Assembly: GCF_019061185.1 (NCBI RefSeq)
Contig: NZ_JAHQZU010000006.1
Location: 1-64,000, forward strand
Length of the DNA: 64,000 bases
Origin: Paracoccus sp. Z118
GTDB taxonomy: Bacteria > Pseudomonadota > Alphaproteobacteria > Rhodobacterales > Rhodobacteraceae
Direction of reading: 5' to 3'
The position numbers were made by a program, and so were the translations under genes. The notes below the pieces were generated by a model that worked only from the letters and a program-made list of their open reading frames with translations, had not been told where the DNA came from and did not search any database. Positions 15,022 to 23,796 of the stretch are shown one piece after another (the stretch's first letter is position 1; each line of letters starts with the position of its first letter).

Positions 15022-17493
15022 ATGGCCGAGAAACGCGTCAGCGTCCGCCTCGCGGCTGTGGGTGGACGGCAGGTGCGCGCCGAACTGGAGGGTGTGGGCG
15101 AAGCCGGCGCCAAGGGCTTCGGTCGGCTCAGCCGTGAGATGGAGTTGGCGAACACCCGGCTCGCTGCCTTTGCGCGCCGCGCAGGCGTGGCACTATCAAC
15201 CGCTGCCGCAGCAGCCACCGCCTCGCTTGGCCTGATTGTCCGCTCCACGGCCGAGAGCGCCGCACAAATCCGGCAGTTCGCGCAGGTCGCCAACGCCACG
15301 CCCGAGGCATTGCAGCGCTGGTCGGCTGGCGCCCGGACGGTCGGGATCGAGCAGGAGAAGCTCGCCGACATCCTGAAGGACGTGAACGACCGCGTGGGCG
15401 ACTTCCTGCAGACCGGCGGCGGGCCGATGGCAGACTTCTTCGAGAACGTCGCCCCGCGGGTCGGCGTGACGGCCGACCAGTTCGCCCGGCTCTCCGGCCC
15501 GGAGGCGCTGCAGCTTTTCGTCGACACGCTGGAGCGCGCCGGTCTCAGCCAGCAGGAGATGACCTTCTATCTCGAGGCCATGGCCTCGGATGCAACTCGG
15601 TTGATCCCGCTTCTTCGCAATGGCGGCGCCGAGATGGCGCGGCTCGGCGACCAGGCTGCAACCCTCGGCGTGGTGCTCGACGGCGAGGCGCTGGAGGCGC
15701 TGCGACGCACTCATTTGGCGCTGGGCACCGTTTCGCTGGCCTTCGAGGGGCTGCGCAACCGGATCGCAGTTGCCGTGGCTCCAACCATCGAGGCTCTGGC
15801 CAATGCCTTCGTGGCCCTCGCCTCCGACGGCGGGATCCTGCGGATGGCCATCGACGCGCTGTTCGGCAATCTCGGGCGTCTGGCGTCCTACGCCGCCACC
15901 TTCGCTGCCGTCATGGCCGGGCGTTGGGTCGCAGGATTGGCTGCTGCTGCCCTGTCGGTGCGCGGCCTCGCCACGGCGCTGGTGTTCCTGCGCGGCGCGC
16001 TGATCCGCACCGGCATCGGCGCGCTGATCGTCGGCGCGGGCGAACTGGTCTACCAGTTCTCGCAGCTGGTGACACGGGTGGGCGGCGTGCGCGAGGCGTT
16101 CCGCCTGCTGGGCGATCTGGTACGCGAGGTCTGGTCGCGCATCGGCCTGTCCTTCGACGTGGCATTTGCCACTATGGCCGCTGGCTGGGAGGGGCTGAAG
16201 GCAGCCGGGCTCTCGGCTCTCGAAGGCACGATCGCGGGCGTTGTCAGCTTCGGCGACCGGACGGCCGCGATCTTCCAGGGAGCCTATGATGCAGCAGTGG
16301 CGATCTGGGGCAGTCTGCCAGGTGCCATCGGCGATTTTGCCTTCCAGGCTGCGAACGGGCTGATCTCGGGCGTCGAGGCGATGCTGAACGGCCTCGTCAC
16401 CCGCATCAACAATTTCATCAACGGATTGAACGCTGCGCTGGATTTGCTGCCGGACTGGGCGGTCGGCGACGGCGGGGTGCGGATCGGCACGCTCGATCCG
16501 GTGGAACTGGCGCGGATCGGCAACCCGTTTGAGGGCGCGGCCGAGGCAGCGGGCGCCGCAGCTACTGACGCATTCTCCGCAGCGCTGGCGCGCAGCTATC
16601 TCGACGCCCCTGACCTCGGTCTTGGTGCAGCTGCCAAGGACGCACGCGCCCGAGCCGATGGCTACCGTGAAGCCGCGGGCATGTTGAGCGATGCCGCGAC
16701 CCGGCCTCTGGCGGCCTGGAACGCGCTGAAAGCAGCGGTGACTGGCGCAAGCGTTTCAGGTGACGACGCCCTCACCGCAGCCACCGAGGCCGCTGACAGG
16801 CTTGGTACAGCGCTCTCGGACACAGAGGGAAAGGCCGACGGAGCCGGTCGCGCTGCCCGCAAGGCCGGCGCTGCCGCCAAGGCCGCGGCGGAAGAAGCTG
16901 CGACGGGCTGGCGCGCCGTTACCGAGGCGCTCGCAGACTATGCCCGCAGCGCCATGGAGACCGGTCAGCAGATCGGCTCCGCGATGGTCAATGCTTTCAA
17001 GGGCGCCGAAGACGCCCTTGTCGCCTTCGTCACCAGCGGCAAGCTCGACTTCAAGGAGCTGACAAACTCGATCCTTGCCGATGTCACGCGGATCGCGCTG
17101 CGCTCGGCCATCCTTGGTCCTCTGGCCTCCTCTCTCGGGGGCGCCTTTGGCGGTGGTTCAGGGGGGAACCTCCTGGCCGGAATATTCCATCAGGGTGGCA
17201 CGGTGGGCGGGCTGGCCCCGATGCGGGCGGTTCCCGCAACGGCCTTCGCCCGCGCGCCGCGCATGCATGACGGCGGTTGGGCGGGGCTCCGAGCTGATGA
17301 GGTGCCCGCGATCCTGCAACGTGGCGAGCGAGTCCTGTCGCGGCGTGAGGTCGCGGCGGGGGTTGGGCAGGCTCGACCAGTCCAGATGGTGTTCAACATC
17401 ACGACACCGGACGCCAATTCATTCCGGCGCTCGCAGGGGCAGATCATGGCGGATGCGCGCTTGGCCATAAGCCGGGCCCAACGGAACAGCTAA
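15022..17493 (+). CDS. phage tail tape measure protein
   Basis: An 823-aa protein, the longest single gene of the tail core. It starts MAEKRVSVRLAAVGGRQVRA, with alternating alanine-rich helices, hydrophobic segments around residues 290-340 (ASYAATFAAVMAGRWVAGLA) and a long helical C-terminal half. The ending, with the LLAGIFHQGGTVGG and EVPAILQRGERVLSRREV motifs, is typical of lambda-family tape measure proteins. Its length sets tail length, and it is ejected ahead of DNA. It directly follows the chaperone gene except for the VapBC insertion. Confidence 0.9.
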   Translation: MAEKRVSVRLAAVGGRQVRAELEGVGEAGAKGFGRLSREMELANTRLAAFARRAGVALSTAAAAATASLGLIVRSTAESAAQIRQFAQVANATPEALQRWSAGARTVGIEQEKLADILKDVNDRVGDFLQTGGGPMADFFENVAPRVGVTADQFARLSGPEALQLFVDTLERAGLSQQEMTFYLEAMASDATRLIPLLRNGGAEMARLGDQAATLGVVLDGEALEALRRTHLALGTVSLAFEGLRNRIAVAVAPTIEALANAFVALASDGGILRMAIDALFGNLGRLASYAATFAAVMAGRWVAGLAAAALSVRGLATALVFLRGALIRTGIGALIVGAGELVYQFSQLVTRVGGVREAFRLLGDLVREVWSRIGLSFDVAFATMAAGWEGLKAAGLSALEGTIAGVVSFGDRTAAIFQGAYDAAVAIWGSLPGAIGDFAFQAANGLISGVEAMLNGLVTRINNFINGLNAALDLLPDWAVGDGGVRIGTLDPVELARIGNPFEGAAEAAGAAATDAFSAALARSYLDAPDLGLGAAAKDARARADGYREAAGMLSDAATRPLAAWNALKAAVTGASVSGDDALTAATEAADRLGTALSDTEGKADGAGRAARKAGAAAKAAAEEAATGWRAVTEALADYARSAMETGQQIGSAMVNAFKGAEDALVAFVTSGKLDFKELTNSILADVTRIALRSAILGPLASSLGGAFGGGSGGNLLAGIFHQGGTVGGLAPMRAVPATAFARAPRMHDGGWAGLRADEVPAILQRGERVLSRREVAAGVGQARPVQMVFNITTPDANSFRRSQGQIMADARLAISRAQRNS

Positions 17494-17503
17494 GCGAGAA
17501 GAC

Positions 17504-18109
17504 ATGAGCGGTTTTCACGAGGTCAGGTTTCCTGACGCGATTGCGCGTGGCGCGACCGGCGGGCCGGGCTATGCGACCACCATCATCACGACGAGCGCGG
17601 GTTTTGAGCGCCGCAACGTCAATTGGGAGCAGGCGCGCGGGCGCTGGGACGTCGGCAGCGGCATCAAGCGTCGGACCGATTTTGAAGAGCTGATTGCCTT
17701 CTTCCGCGCCCGGCAGGGTCGGGCCTATGGCTTCCGGTTCAAGGATTGGACCGACTTCGGCACACCGGCACAGGTTCCCCTGGGCGTGGGCGACGGGACG
17801 GCCAGAACCTTCCAGCTGGTCAAGCGCTATACGTCAGGCGGCGCCGAGGTCGTGCGGACCATCACGAAGCCGGTTGCCGGCACGGTGCGGGTTTTCATCG
17901 GCGGCGTGCTCCGGCAGACCGGGGTGTCGGTCAGCACGTCGACGGGCCTCGTGACCTTCAGTTCCGCGCCGGCAGCCGGGGCGGTCGTCGCGGCCGAGTG
18001 CGAGTTCGACGTACCAGTGCGCTTCGATACGGACCAGATGGCGCTGAGCCTCGAGCACTACGAGCACGGCACTTGGGGCCAGATCCCTATCGTGGAGATC
18101 AAGCTGTGA
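17504..18109 (+). CDS. DUF2460 distal tail protein, GTA gp12-like
   Basis: A 201-aa protein, MSGFHEVRFPDAIARGATGG. It matches the DUF2460 (TIGR02217) family to which gene transfer agent ORFg12 belongs: FHEVRFP at the start, then ATTIITTSAGFERRNVNWEQ, GRAYGFRFKDWTDF and DQMALSLEHYEHGTWGQIPI. The family forms the distal tail ring that links tube and baseplate hub. Its TGA overlaps the GTG of the next gene. Confidence 0.9.
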   Translation: MSGFHEVRFPDAIARGATGGPGYATTIITTSAGFERRNVNWEQARGRWDVGSGIKRRTDFEELIAFFRARQGRAYGFRFKDWTDFGTPAQVPLGVGDGTARTFQLVKRYTSGGAEVVRTITKPVAGTVRVFIGGVLRQTGVSVSTSTGLVTFSSAPAAGAVVAAECEFDVPVRFDTDQMALSLEHYEHGTWGQIPIVEIKL

Positions 18110-19160
18110 AACAGGTTTCACCTGCTCTGGCCGCGCACCTCGCCGGTCCGGTCACAACCCTCGCCACCTGCTGGTCGATCCTGCGCCGGGATGGAAGGGA
18201 GTTCCTGTTCACGGATCACGATCGGGACGTGCTGTTCGACGGCAAAACCTACCGGGCCAGCGTCGGCTATTCCCGCACGGCCATCAGCTCGGACGCGCAG
18301 CTCGCGGTCGACAACCTAGACATCGATGGCTTCCTCGATGACGAGGAGATCACCGAGCAGGACATGCGCGCTGGGCTGTTCGACTTCGCCGAGGTCCGCA
18401 TCTTTCTGGTGAATTGGAAGGCGCCGAGCATGGGCGCGCTGCGGTTGCGGCGTGGCCACCTTGGCGAGGTGACGCTTGCCGGCAACGGCATGTTCCGGGG
18501 CGAGCTGCGGGGCATGACGCAGAGGCTGCAGCAGGAGATTGGCGAGTTGTATTCGGCCGAGTGCCGGGCCGATCTGGGCGACGCGAGATGCAGGGTGCCG
18601 GTGTTGCCGCCGGTTATCCAGCGATCGACGGGCTATGCGGTCGGCGATATGGTACGTGTGCCGGTTCGGTCTGGCGCCTGGCCCTACGGGATCATGTCCT
18701 TCCGCTGCTCCGTCGCCGGCGTCACGGCCGCCTCGCAGCCCGCCTATGCGGAAGGTCTCGGGGCCGCGACGGTCGATGGGACCGCCACCTTTGTCGCCGA
18801 GCAGGCCTGGACGCGGCCGGGGATGGTCGAGAGCGTCACGGCTCGGGCCACCTTCACGGGCGCGGTCGAGGACGCGGCGATGCCGACGGATGGTTTTCGG
18901 GCGGGGTGGTGACCTGGCTCACCGGGCCGAACGCGGGCCGATCCGTTGAGGTGAAGACCTGGACGCTGGCCACCGGCGCGTTCGAGCTGTTTATCCCGGT
19001 GGCCTATCCCATCTCGGTTGGGGATGCCTTCACGGCGGTGCCGGGCTGCGACAAGCGGTTCGCGACCTGCAAGGGCCGCTTCTCCAATATCCTGAATTTT
19101 CGCGGCGAGCCTCTGGTGCCCGGCGTCGACTCCACCATGAGCTATCCCGATGCCGTATGA
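18106..19160 (+). pseudogene. DUF2163 tail hub protein, GTA gp13-like, with a frameshift
   Basis: The GTG at 18106 starts VKQVSPALAAHLAGPVTTLA, the usual DUF2163/DUF2163_C start of GTA ORFg13. The frame runs well to AAMPTDG near 18890 and then ends at 18912. The missing C-terminal part continues in another frame (WFSGGVVTWLTGPNAGRSVE to MSYPDAV, stop 19160). One lost base at GATGG (18888-18892), which in homologues would read GAT TGG, explains both. The product is needed for the baseplate hub, so this may inactivate the particle unless it is a sequencing error. Cysteines near the end (PGCDKRF, CKGRFSN) belong to the second frame. Confidence 0.8.
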
Positions 19161-19587
19161 TCCCCTTCTGCATGCCCGCGCGGTGCTGGCAGCGCGCGGC
19201 TGGCTCGATGTCCCGTTCCGCCATCAGGGCCGCTCGCGCGCCGGGATCGATTGCGTCGGGCTGCTGGTCTGCGTGGCGCGGGAGATGGGCCTGCCCGAGT
19301 ATGACGTGACCGGCTACACGCGCCGGGCGCAGGGCATGGGCTTTCTCGAGCACTTCCATGCCAACTTCTCGGAGATCCCGCTCGGCGCAGCCATGCCGGG
19401 CGATGTGCTGGTGTTCGTGGAGACGGTCTATCCCTGCCACACCGGCATCATGTCCGAGCGGCATGGCGTGCCGCATGTGATCCACGCGCACGCGCCGCGG
19501 CAGAAGGTGATCGAGGAGCCCTTCTCAGGCGAGTGGCAGGGCAAGCTGCGGTTCGCGTTCCGGTTCCCGGGCGCCGGGGGGTTCTGA
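19150..19587 (+). CDS. NlpC/P60 tail hydrolase, GTA gp14-like
   Basis: A 145-aa NlpC/P60-type peptidase overlapping the previous gene by 11 bases. The catalytic Cys is in GIDCVGLLVC and the His in YPCHTGIMSE, with a third polar residue expected in HVIHAHA. GTA ORFg14 proteins of this type cut cell-wall peptides as the tail penetrates. Length, position between gp13- and gp15-like genes and motif spacing agree with that family. Confidence 0.9.
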   Translation: MPYDPLLHARAVLAARGWLDVPFRHQGRSRAGIDCVGLLVCVAREMGLPEYDVTGYTRRAQGMGFLEHFHANFSEIPLGAAMPGDVLVFVETVYPCHTGIMSERHGVPHVIHAHAPRQKVIEEPFSGEWQGKLRFAFRFPGAGGF

Positions 19588-19590
19588 TCC

Positions 19591-22500
19591 ATGGCGGTTC
19601 TTGCGGTTGCGGGTCTGGGGGCCTGGGGCTCTGCGGCGCTGGGCTTCGGCTGGCAGGCCGGCTGGCTGGTCGGATCGACCGTCGGCTCCTTGCTGCTGAG
19701 CAAGACGCCGGATCAGGAGGGCCCGCGGCTCTCGGATCTGACGGTCACGTCGTCGGCCTATGGGGCGCCGATCCCTATCGGGTTCGGGACCATCCGCATG
19801 GCGGGCAACATCATCTGGTCGGCCGGCATCCGCGAGGAAAAGAGTTCGGAGCGCGTCGGCAAGGGCGGCGGCCAGAAGGTCACCAGCTATTCCTACTTCG
19901 CCTCCTTCGCCATCGCCTTCGCGGAGGGCGAGGCGCAGGATGTCCTGCGGCTCTGGGCCGATGGGAAGCTGATCTATGACAAGCGCGGCACTGGCGCGAG
20001 CATTGCGAAGTCGAGCTTCAAGATGCGCTTTCATCCGGGCTCCGAGACGCAGCTGCCCGATCCGCTGATCGAGTCGGTCGAGGGCGCGGGCAACGTGCCG
20101 GCGCATCGTGGGCTGTGCTATCTCGTGTTCGAGGACCTGGCGCTGGGCGATTTCGGAAACCGAATTCCCAACATCACGGCTGAGATCACCTTTGCCGGAT
20201 TGTCTCTGCAGCCTTGGCAGGGGTTGGACCAGATTTCGCAAGACGAGGGTGGGATCTTTGGGTCGACCTATCAGGTTGACGAGTGCGCCATCGATTGGAC
20301 GCGCGGCGTTGCCTACGTCGTCTCCTCTAGTCCCAGCTGGGGTATCCGCCGGGTTAACCTTCGCACGATGAAGGAGGATCGCCAGCAGTTCTTGTCCGAC
20401 ATTGCCGCAGAGGGGCCGTATACTGGGCCGCACGCCCTGTTCTGCGGTCCCGACGGCTATCTCTACATGAGCATCGGGGGCGCATCCAACACCGTGCCCG
20501 TCATCCGGGTGGAGCCCGACAGCCTGCGCGAGGTGGCGCGGTTCGGCGAGCTGAATTACTACTCTCTGGTCAACACGACCACGAGCTTTGCGAATGTCCA
20601 GCTGATGGGCATGATCACCGCCTTTGGCGCGCCGGGGCGCTCGGACTTCCTGCTGACCGGCTCGCTCTTTAGTGACGTCGGGCTGCTGGCTGCGGACGGG
20701 ATGCGGTATGTCTGGGGCGCTGGCCAGAAGATTGACGAGACCCAAGTGGCCGGGGTTGCCGGCGGGGCGTCTGGGGCCGGCTTTGGCGAGGGCTGGGTTC
20801 TCGGCAGCGCGCGCAGCGGCACCAACCATGCCCAGATGGGCCTCTATCGTATGCGGGTCCAGCCGGGCGCCTCTTATGATCCGGCGCTGCAGCTGACCAT
20901 GGGCGTGACCTTTGAAAAGCGCGCGAGCCTTTCGCCCTCGGAGATCGAGGCGGGGGCAACCGGCTTTTACAACCCGGCGGGCCGGCTGTCCTATGATCCG
21001 ACAGACGACAGCCTGATTTTTCAGGTGCGGATGTCCAACGGGGGCAGCCCCGGCAATGTCTACGCCGTGAAGTGGCGCGACGGCTTCGGCATCCTCTGGA
21101 AGACCCTTGTTCCCTCCATGCCCATCTATACTCGGGTGCCATCAGCAGACCGGCTGCAGGGCGGCCGCTGGGCCTTGCTCATTAGCAATCGGGTGATCCA
21201 GCTCGACACCACCACGGGGGCGCTGATCTACGACGAAAGATGGCCGAACGATATCAGCGTGCGGGGCTTCTATTATTACGACTCCGTCTCGGACTCCATC
21301 GTTGAGGGGTCCACCGCCAGTGGGGTTGCGCGGCTCTATCTCAACCGCAGCGGGGGTGAGGGCGCGACAGTCGGTAGCATCGTGTCGGAACTGTGCGGTC
21401 GGGCCGGTCTTGTGGCCGGGGATATCGAGACGGCCGAGCTGTCCGATGTCGTCCCAGGCTATGTGATAGCGCGACCCTCGAGCGTGTGGGCTTCCATCGA
21501 GCCCTTGGCGCAGGCGTTCTTCTTTGACGGCGTCGAGAGCGACGATCTGCTGAAGTTCCGCAAGCGCGGCCGGGCGCCGGTGGCCACACTCGATGCCGAT
21601 CTGCTGATGACCCTTGATGCGGAGAGCGGGGAGACGTGGCGGGAGCAGCGCACGCAGGACGTGGAGCTGCCCGAGCGGGTCAACGTGATCCACATGGATT
21701 CGGAGCTGGATTACCGTCAGGGCGCCCAGCAGCAAAAACGGGTGTCGATGCCCTTCCAGACGATGTCGTCGCGCAACCAGCTTGCGTTCGAGTTGCCCAT
21801 GGCGATCACGGCCAGCACGGCAAAGAACATCGCGGCAAAGGTGCTCTATTCCGCCTGGATCGAGCGCAGCCGGCACGAGGCGCTCCTGCCCAGCGACTAC
21901 CTGCTGCTCGAGCCGACGGACGTGGTGGACGTCACGCTGCCCGGCGGGGCGTTGCTTCGGACACGGATCGAGCGCCTGGACGTCGGGGCCGATTACAGTC
22001 TGTCCATCAAGTCGGTGTCGCAGGAGGCGGCCAGCTACACGGTCGATCTGATTGCCGATGGGGGCAGCGGTCGGCCGTCGCAGGTGCTGGCCGGCGATCC
22101 GTTCACGCGGCTGATCGTTCCTGACGTGCCGCTCTTGCGGGATGTCGATGATACCGGCGGCGCCGGCAGTCGCGTCTATCTCATGGCTGGCGGCTATGGG
22201 GACGCAAACTGGCCCGGGGCTTCGGTCTACAGGAGCCAGGACATGGCCGTCTGGGACATGACCAAGCGGCTAACGCGCGAGATCGCTTATGGCGCTACCG
22301 CCACGGCGCTCGGGGATCCGGCTTCGGTCTTTGCGACCGACGAGGTGAACGCGCTGCACGTGTTCATGACGACGGGGGCGGATCGGCTCGAGAGCGTGAC
22401 GCAGGAGGCCATGCTGAACGGGGCCAATGCGGCGCTGGTGATCAAGGCGAACGGCGAGCCCGAGGTGATCCAGTTCCGCGAGGTGGCGCCGGTTGCGGGT

Positions 22501-23067
22501 GGTGGTTTCGTGCTGCGCGGGCTGCTGCGTGGCCGTCGCGGGACCGATGGGTTTGCGACCGGGCATCAGGCCGGGGAGACCTTCGTGCTGCTCGACCCGG
22601 CCGCGATGGAAGGCCTGACCGTGGCGTTGGGCGATCTGAGCGTGTCGCGCTATTGGCGCGCGGTCGGCTCTGGCCAACTCTTTGATGATGCCGACACCCT
22701 CACGCGGACCAATACCGGCCGGGACCTGATGCCCTATGCGGTGGCGCAGCCGCGAGGCGTGGTGTCGGGCGGCAGCATCGTCCTGTCCTGGATCAGACGG
22801 ACGCGGATCGGCGGCGAGCTGCGCGATGGCACCGGGACGGTCCCACTCGCCGAGGCGAGCGAGGCCTACGAGGTCGACATTCTCGCTGGGCCCGGGGGGG
22901 CGGTGCTGCGCACGCTCTCGGCTTCGAGCCCGACGGTCACCTATTCGAGCGGCGACATCGCGGCCGACTTCGGCGCCATTCCCGCAACCCTTTCGGTCGT
23001 CATCTACCAGATGAGCGCCGTCATCGGCCGGGGCTTGCCGCGCGCCGTCACCTTGGAGATTGCCTGA
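19591..23067 (+). CDS. phage host specificity/central fibre protein, GTA gp15-like
   Basis: An 1158-aa protein starting MAVLAVAGLGAWGSAALGFG, with a glycine-rich hydrophobic N-terminus and LGTIRMAGNIIWSAGIREE as in GTA ORFg15 and lambda gpJ-like hub proteins. The first 210 and last 600 residues match the family pattern (VTSSAYGAPIPIGFG; LRGLLRGRRGTDGFATGHQA near the end). Residues about 215-590 hold an unusual region with propeller-like repeats (CGPDGYLYMSIGGAS, VYAVKWRDGFGILW) not needed in the GTA protein. This may be a swapped receptor-binding insert. Its last base overlaps the next ATG. Confidence 0.85.
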   Translation: MAVLAVAGLGAWGSAALGFGWQAGWLVGSTVGSLLLSKTPDQEGPRLSDLTVTSSAYGAPIPIGFGTIRMAGNIIWSAGIREEKSSERVGKGGGQKVTSYSYFASFAIAFAEGEAQDVLRLWADGKLIYDKRGTGASIAKSSFKMRFHPGSETQLPDPLIESVEGAGNVPAHRGLCYLVFEDLALGDFGNRIPNITAEITFAGLSLQPWQGLDQISQDEGGIFGSTYQVDECAIDWTRGVAYVVSSSPSWGIRRVNLRTMKEDRQQFLSDIAAEGPYTGPHALFCGPDGYLYMSIGGASNTVPVIRVEPDSLREVARFGELNYYSLVNTTTSFANVQLMGMITAFGAPGRSDFLLTGSLFSDVGLLAADGMRYVWGAGQKIDETQVAGVAGGASGAGFGEGWVLGSARSGTNHAQMGLYRMRVQPGASYDPALQLTMGVTFEKRASLSPSEIEAGATGFYNPAGRLSYDPTDDSLIFQVRMSNGGSPGNVYAVKWRDGFGILWKTLVPSMPIYTRVPSADRLQGGRWALLISNRVIQLDTTTGALIYDERWPNDISVRGFYYYDSVSDSIVEGSTASGVARLYLNRSGGEGATVGSIVSELCGRAGLVAGDIETAELSDVVPGYVIARPSSVWASIEPLAQAFFFDGVESDDLLKFRKRGRAPVATLDADLLMTLDAESGETWREQRTQDVELPERVNVIHMDSELDYRQGAQQQKRVSMPFQTMSSRNQLAFELPMAITASTAKNIAAKVLYSAWIERSRHEALLPSDYLLLEPTDVVDVTLPGGALLRTRIERLDVGADYSLSIKSVSQEAASYTVDLIADGGSGRPSQVLAGDPFTRLIVPDVPLLRDVDDTGGAGSRVYLMAGGYGDANWPGASVYRSQDMAVWDMTKRLTREIAYGATATALGDPASVFATDEVNALHVFMTTGADRLESVTQEAMLNGANAALVIKANGEPEVIQFREVAPVAGGGFVLRGLLRGRRGTDGFATGHQAGETFVLLDPAAMEGLTVALGDLSVSRYWRAVGSGQLFDDADTLTRTNTGRDLMPYAVAQPRGVVSGGSIVLSWIRRTRIGGELRDGTGTVPLAEASEAYEVDILAGPGGAVLRTLSASSPTVTYSSGDIAADFGAIPATLSVVIYQMSAVIGRGLPRAVTLEIA

Positions 23068-23796
23068 TGCCCAGCCCCAACCTCGCCGCGCCTCATGTCG
23101 CCGCCTCGCAGAACCAGAAAGAGGTGACCATCAACGACGCAACGGACGCGCTCGATCTGGCGATCACGGCGTCGCTTGGCATCGACTGCTCGGCCGGCGG
23201 CTCGATCTCGGTTACCTCGGATCAGGCACGGCGCCATGTGCGCCTGTCCCTGACCGGCACACCGGCGGGCGATTTTACGCTGCTGCTGCCGGCCGTCCCG
23301 CGGATGGTGCTGATCCAGAACGCGACGGGGCGGCAGGTGACCGTCAAGAACGCGAGCGGCGCGACGGTCGTGCTGGGCGCGGGCATCCAGAGCGTGTTCT
23401 ACAGCTCGGGCAGCGGGGTGAGCGTGGCGGGCAGCGCGTCTGCCGCGCCGGCGCAGGTCTATGACTTCGGCATGCTGACCTTTTCAACGCCTGGCGCCTC
23501 TGAAACGCTGGGCAAGGTCACGATCCCGCGCGCCGTGTCGCTGCCGGCGGACTTAGCCGGGTCGGCCGGGCATGTCGATGTCAATCCAGCTGCGTCCTTT
23601 GAGATCGACGTGACGCGCAATGGGGTGTCCGTGGGGACGATCACCATCAGCACGGCGGGGGCCGTATCCTTCGCAACGGCAGGCGCCGCCGCGGTGGTGC
23701 TGGCAGCCAGGCGATGTGGTGCGCTTCGTAGCGCCCTCGGTGGCCGATACCACCATTGCCGGCATTTCCGTGACCATCGCCGGGAGCCTCTTGTGA
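23067..23796 (+). pseudogene. DUF2793-like tail fibre protein, frameshifted
   Basis: The gene begins MPSPNLAAPHVAASQNQKEV, the typical start of DUF2793-type tail proteins. It is clean to GAAAVVLAA and then loses frame. An extra A at 23709 (GCC-A-GGC) accounts for this: without it the frame reads GDVVRFVAPSVADTTIAGIS and ends at TGA 23794-23796, overlapping the next ATG. With the extra base the reading frame runs on into the next gene and forms a 668-codon fusion. It is probably an adaptor between the central fibre and the side fibre. Confidence 0.7.
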
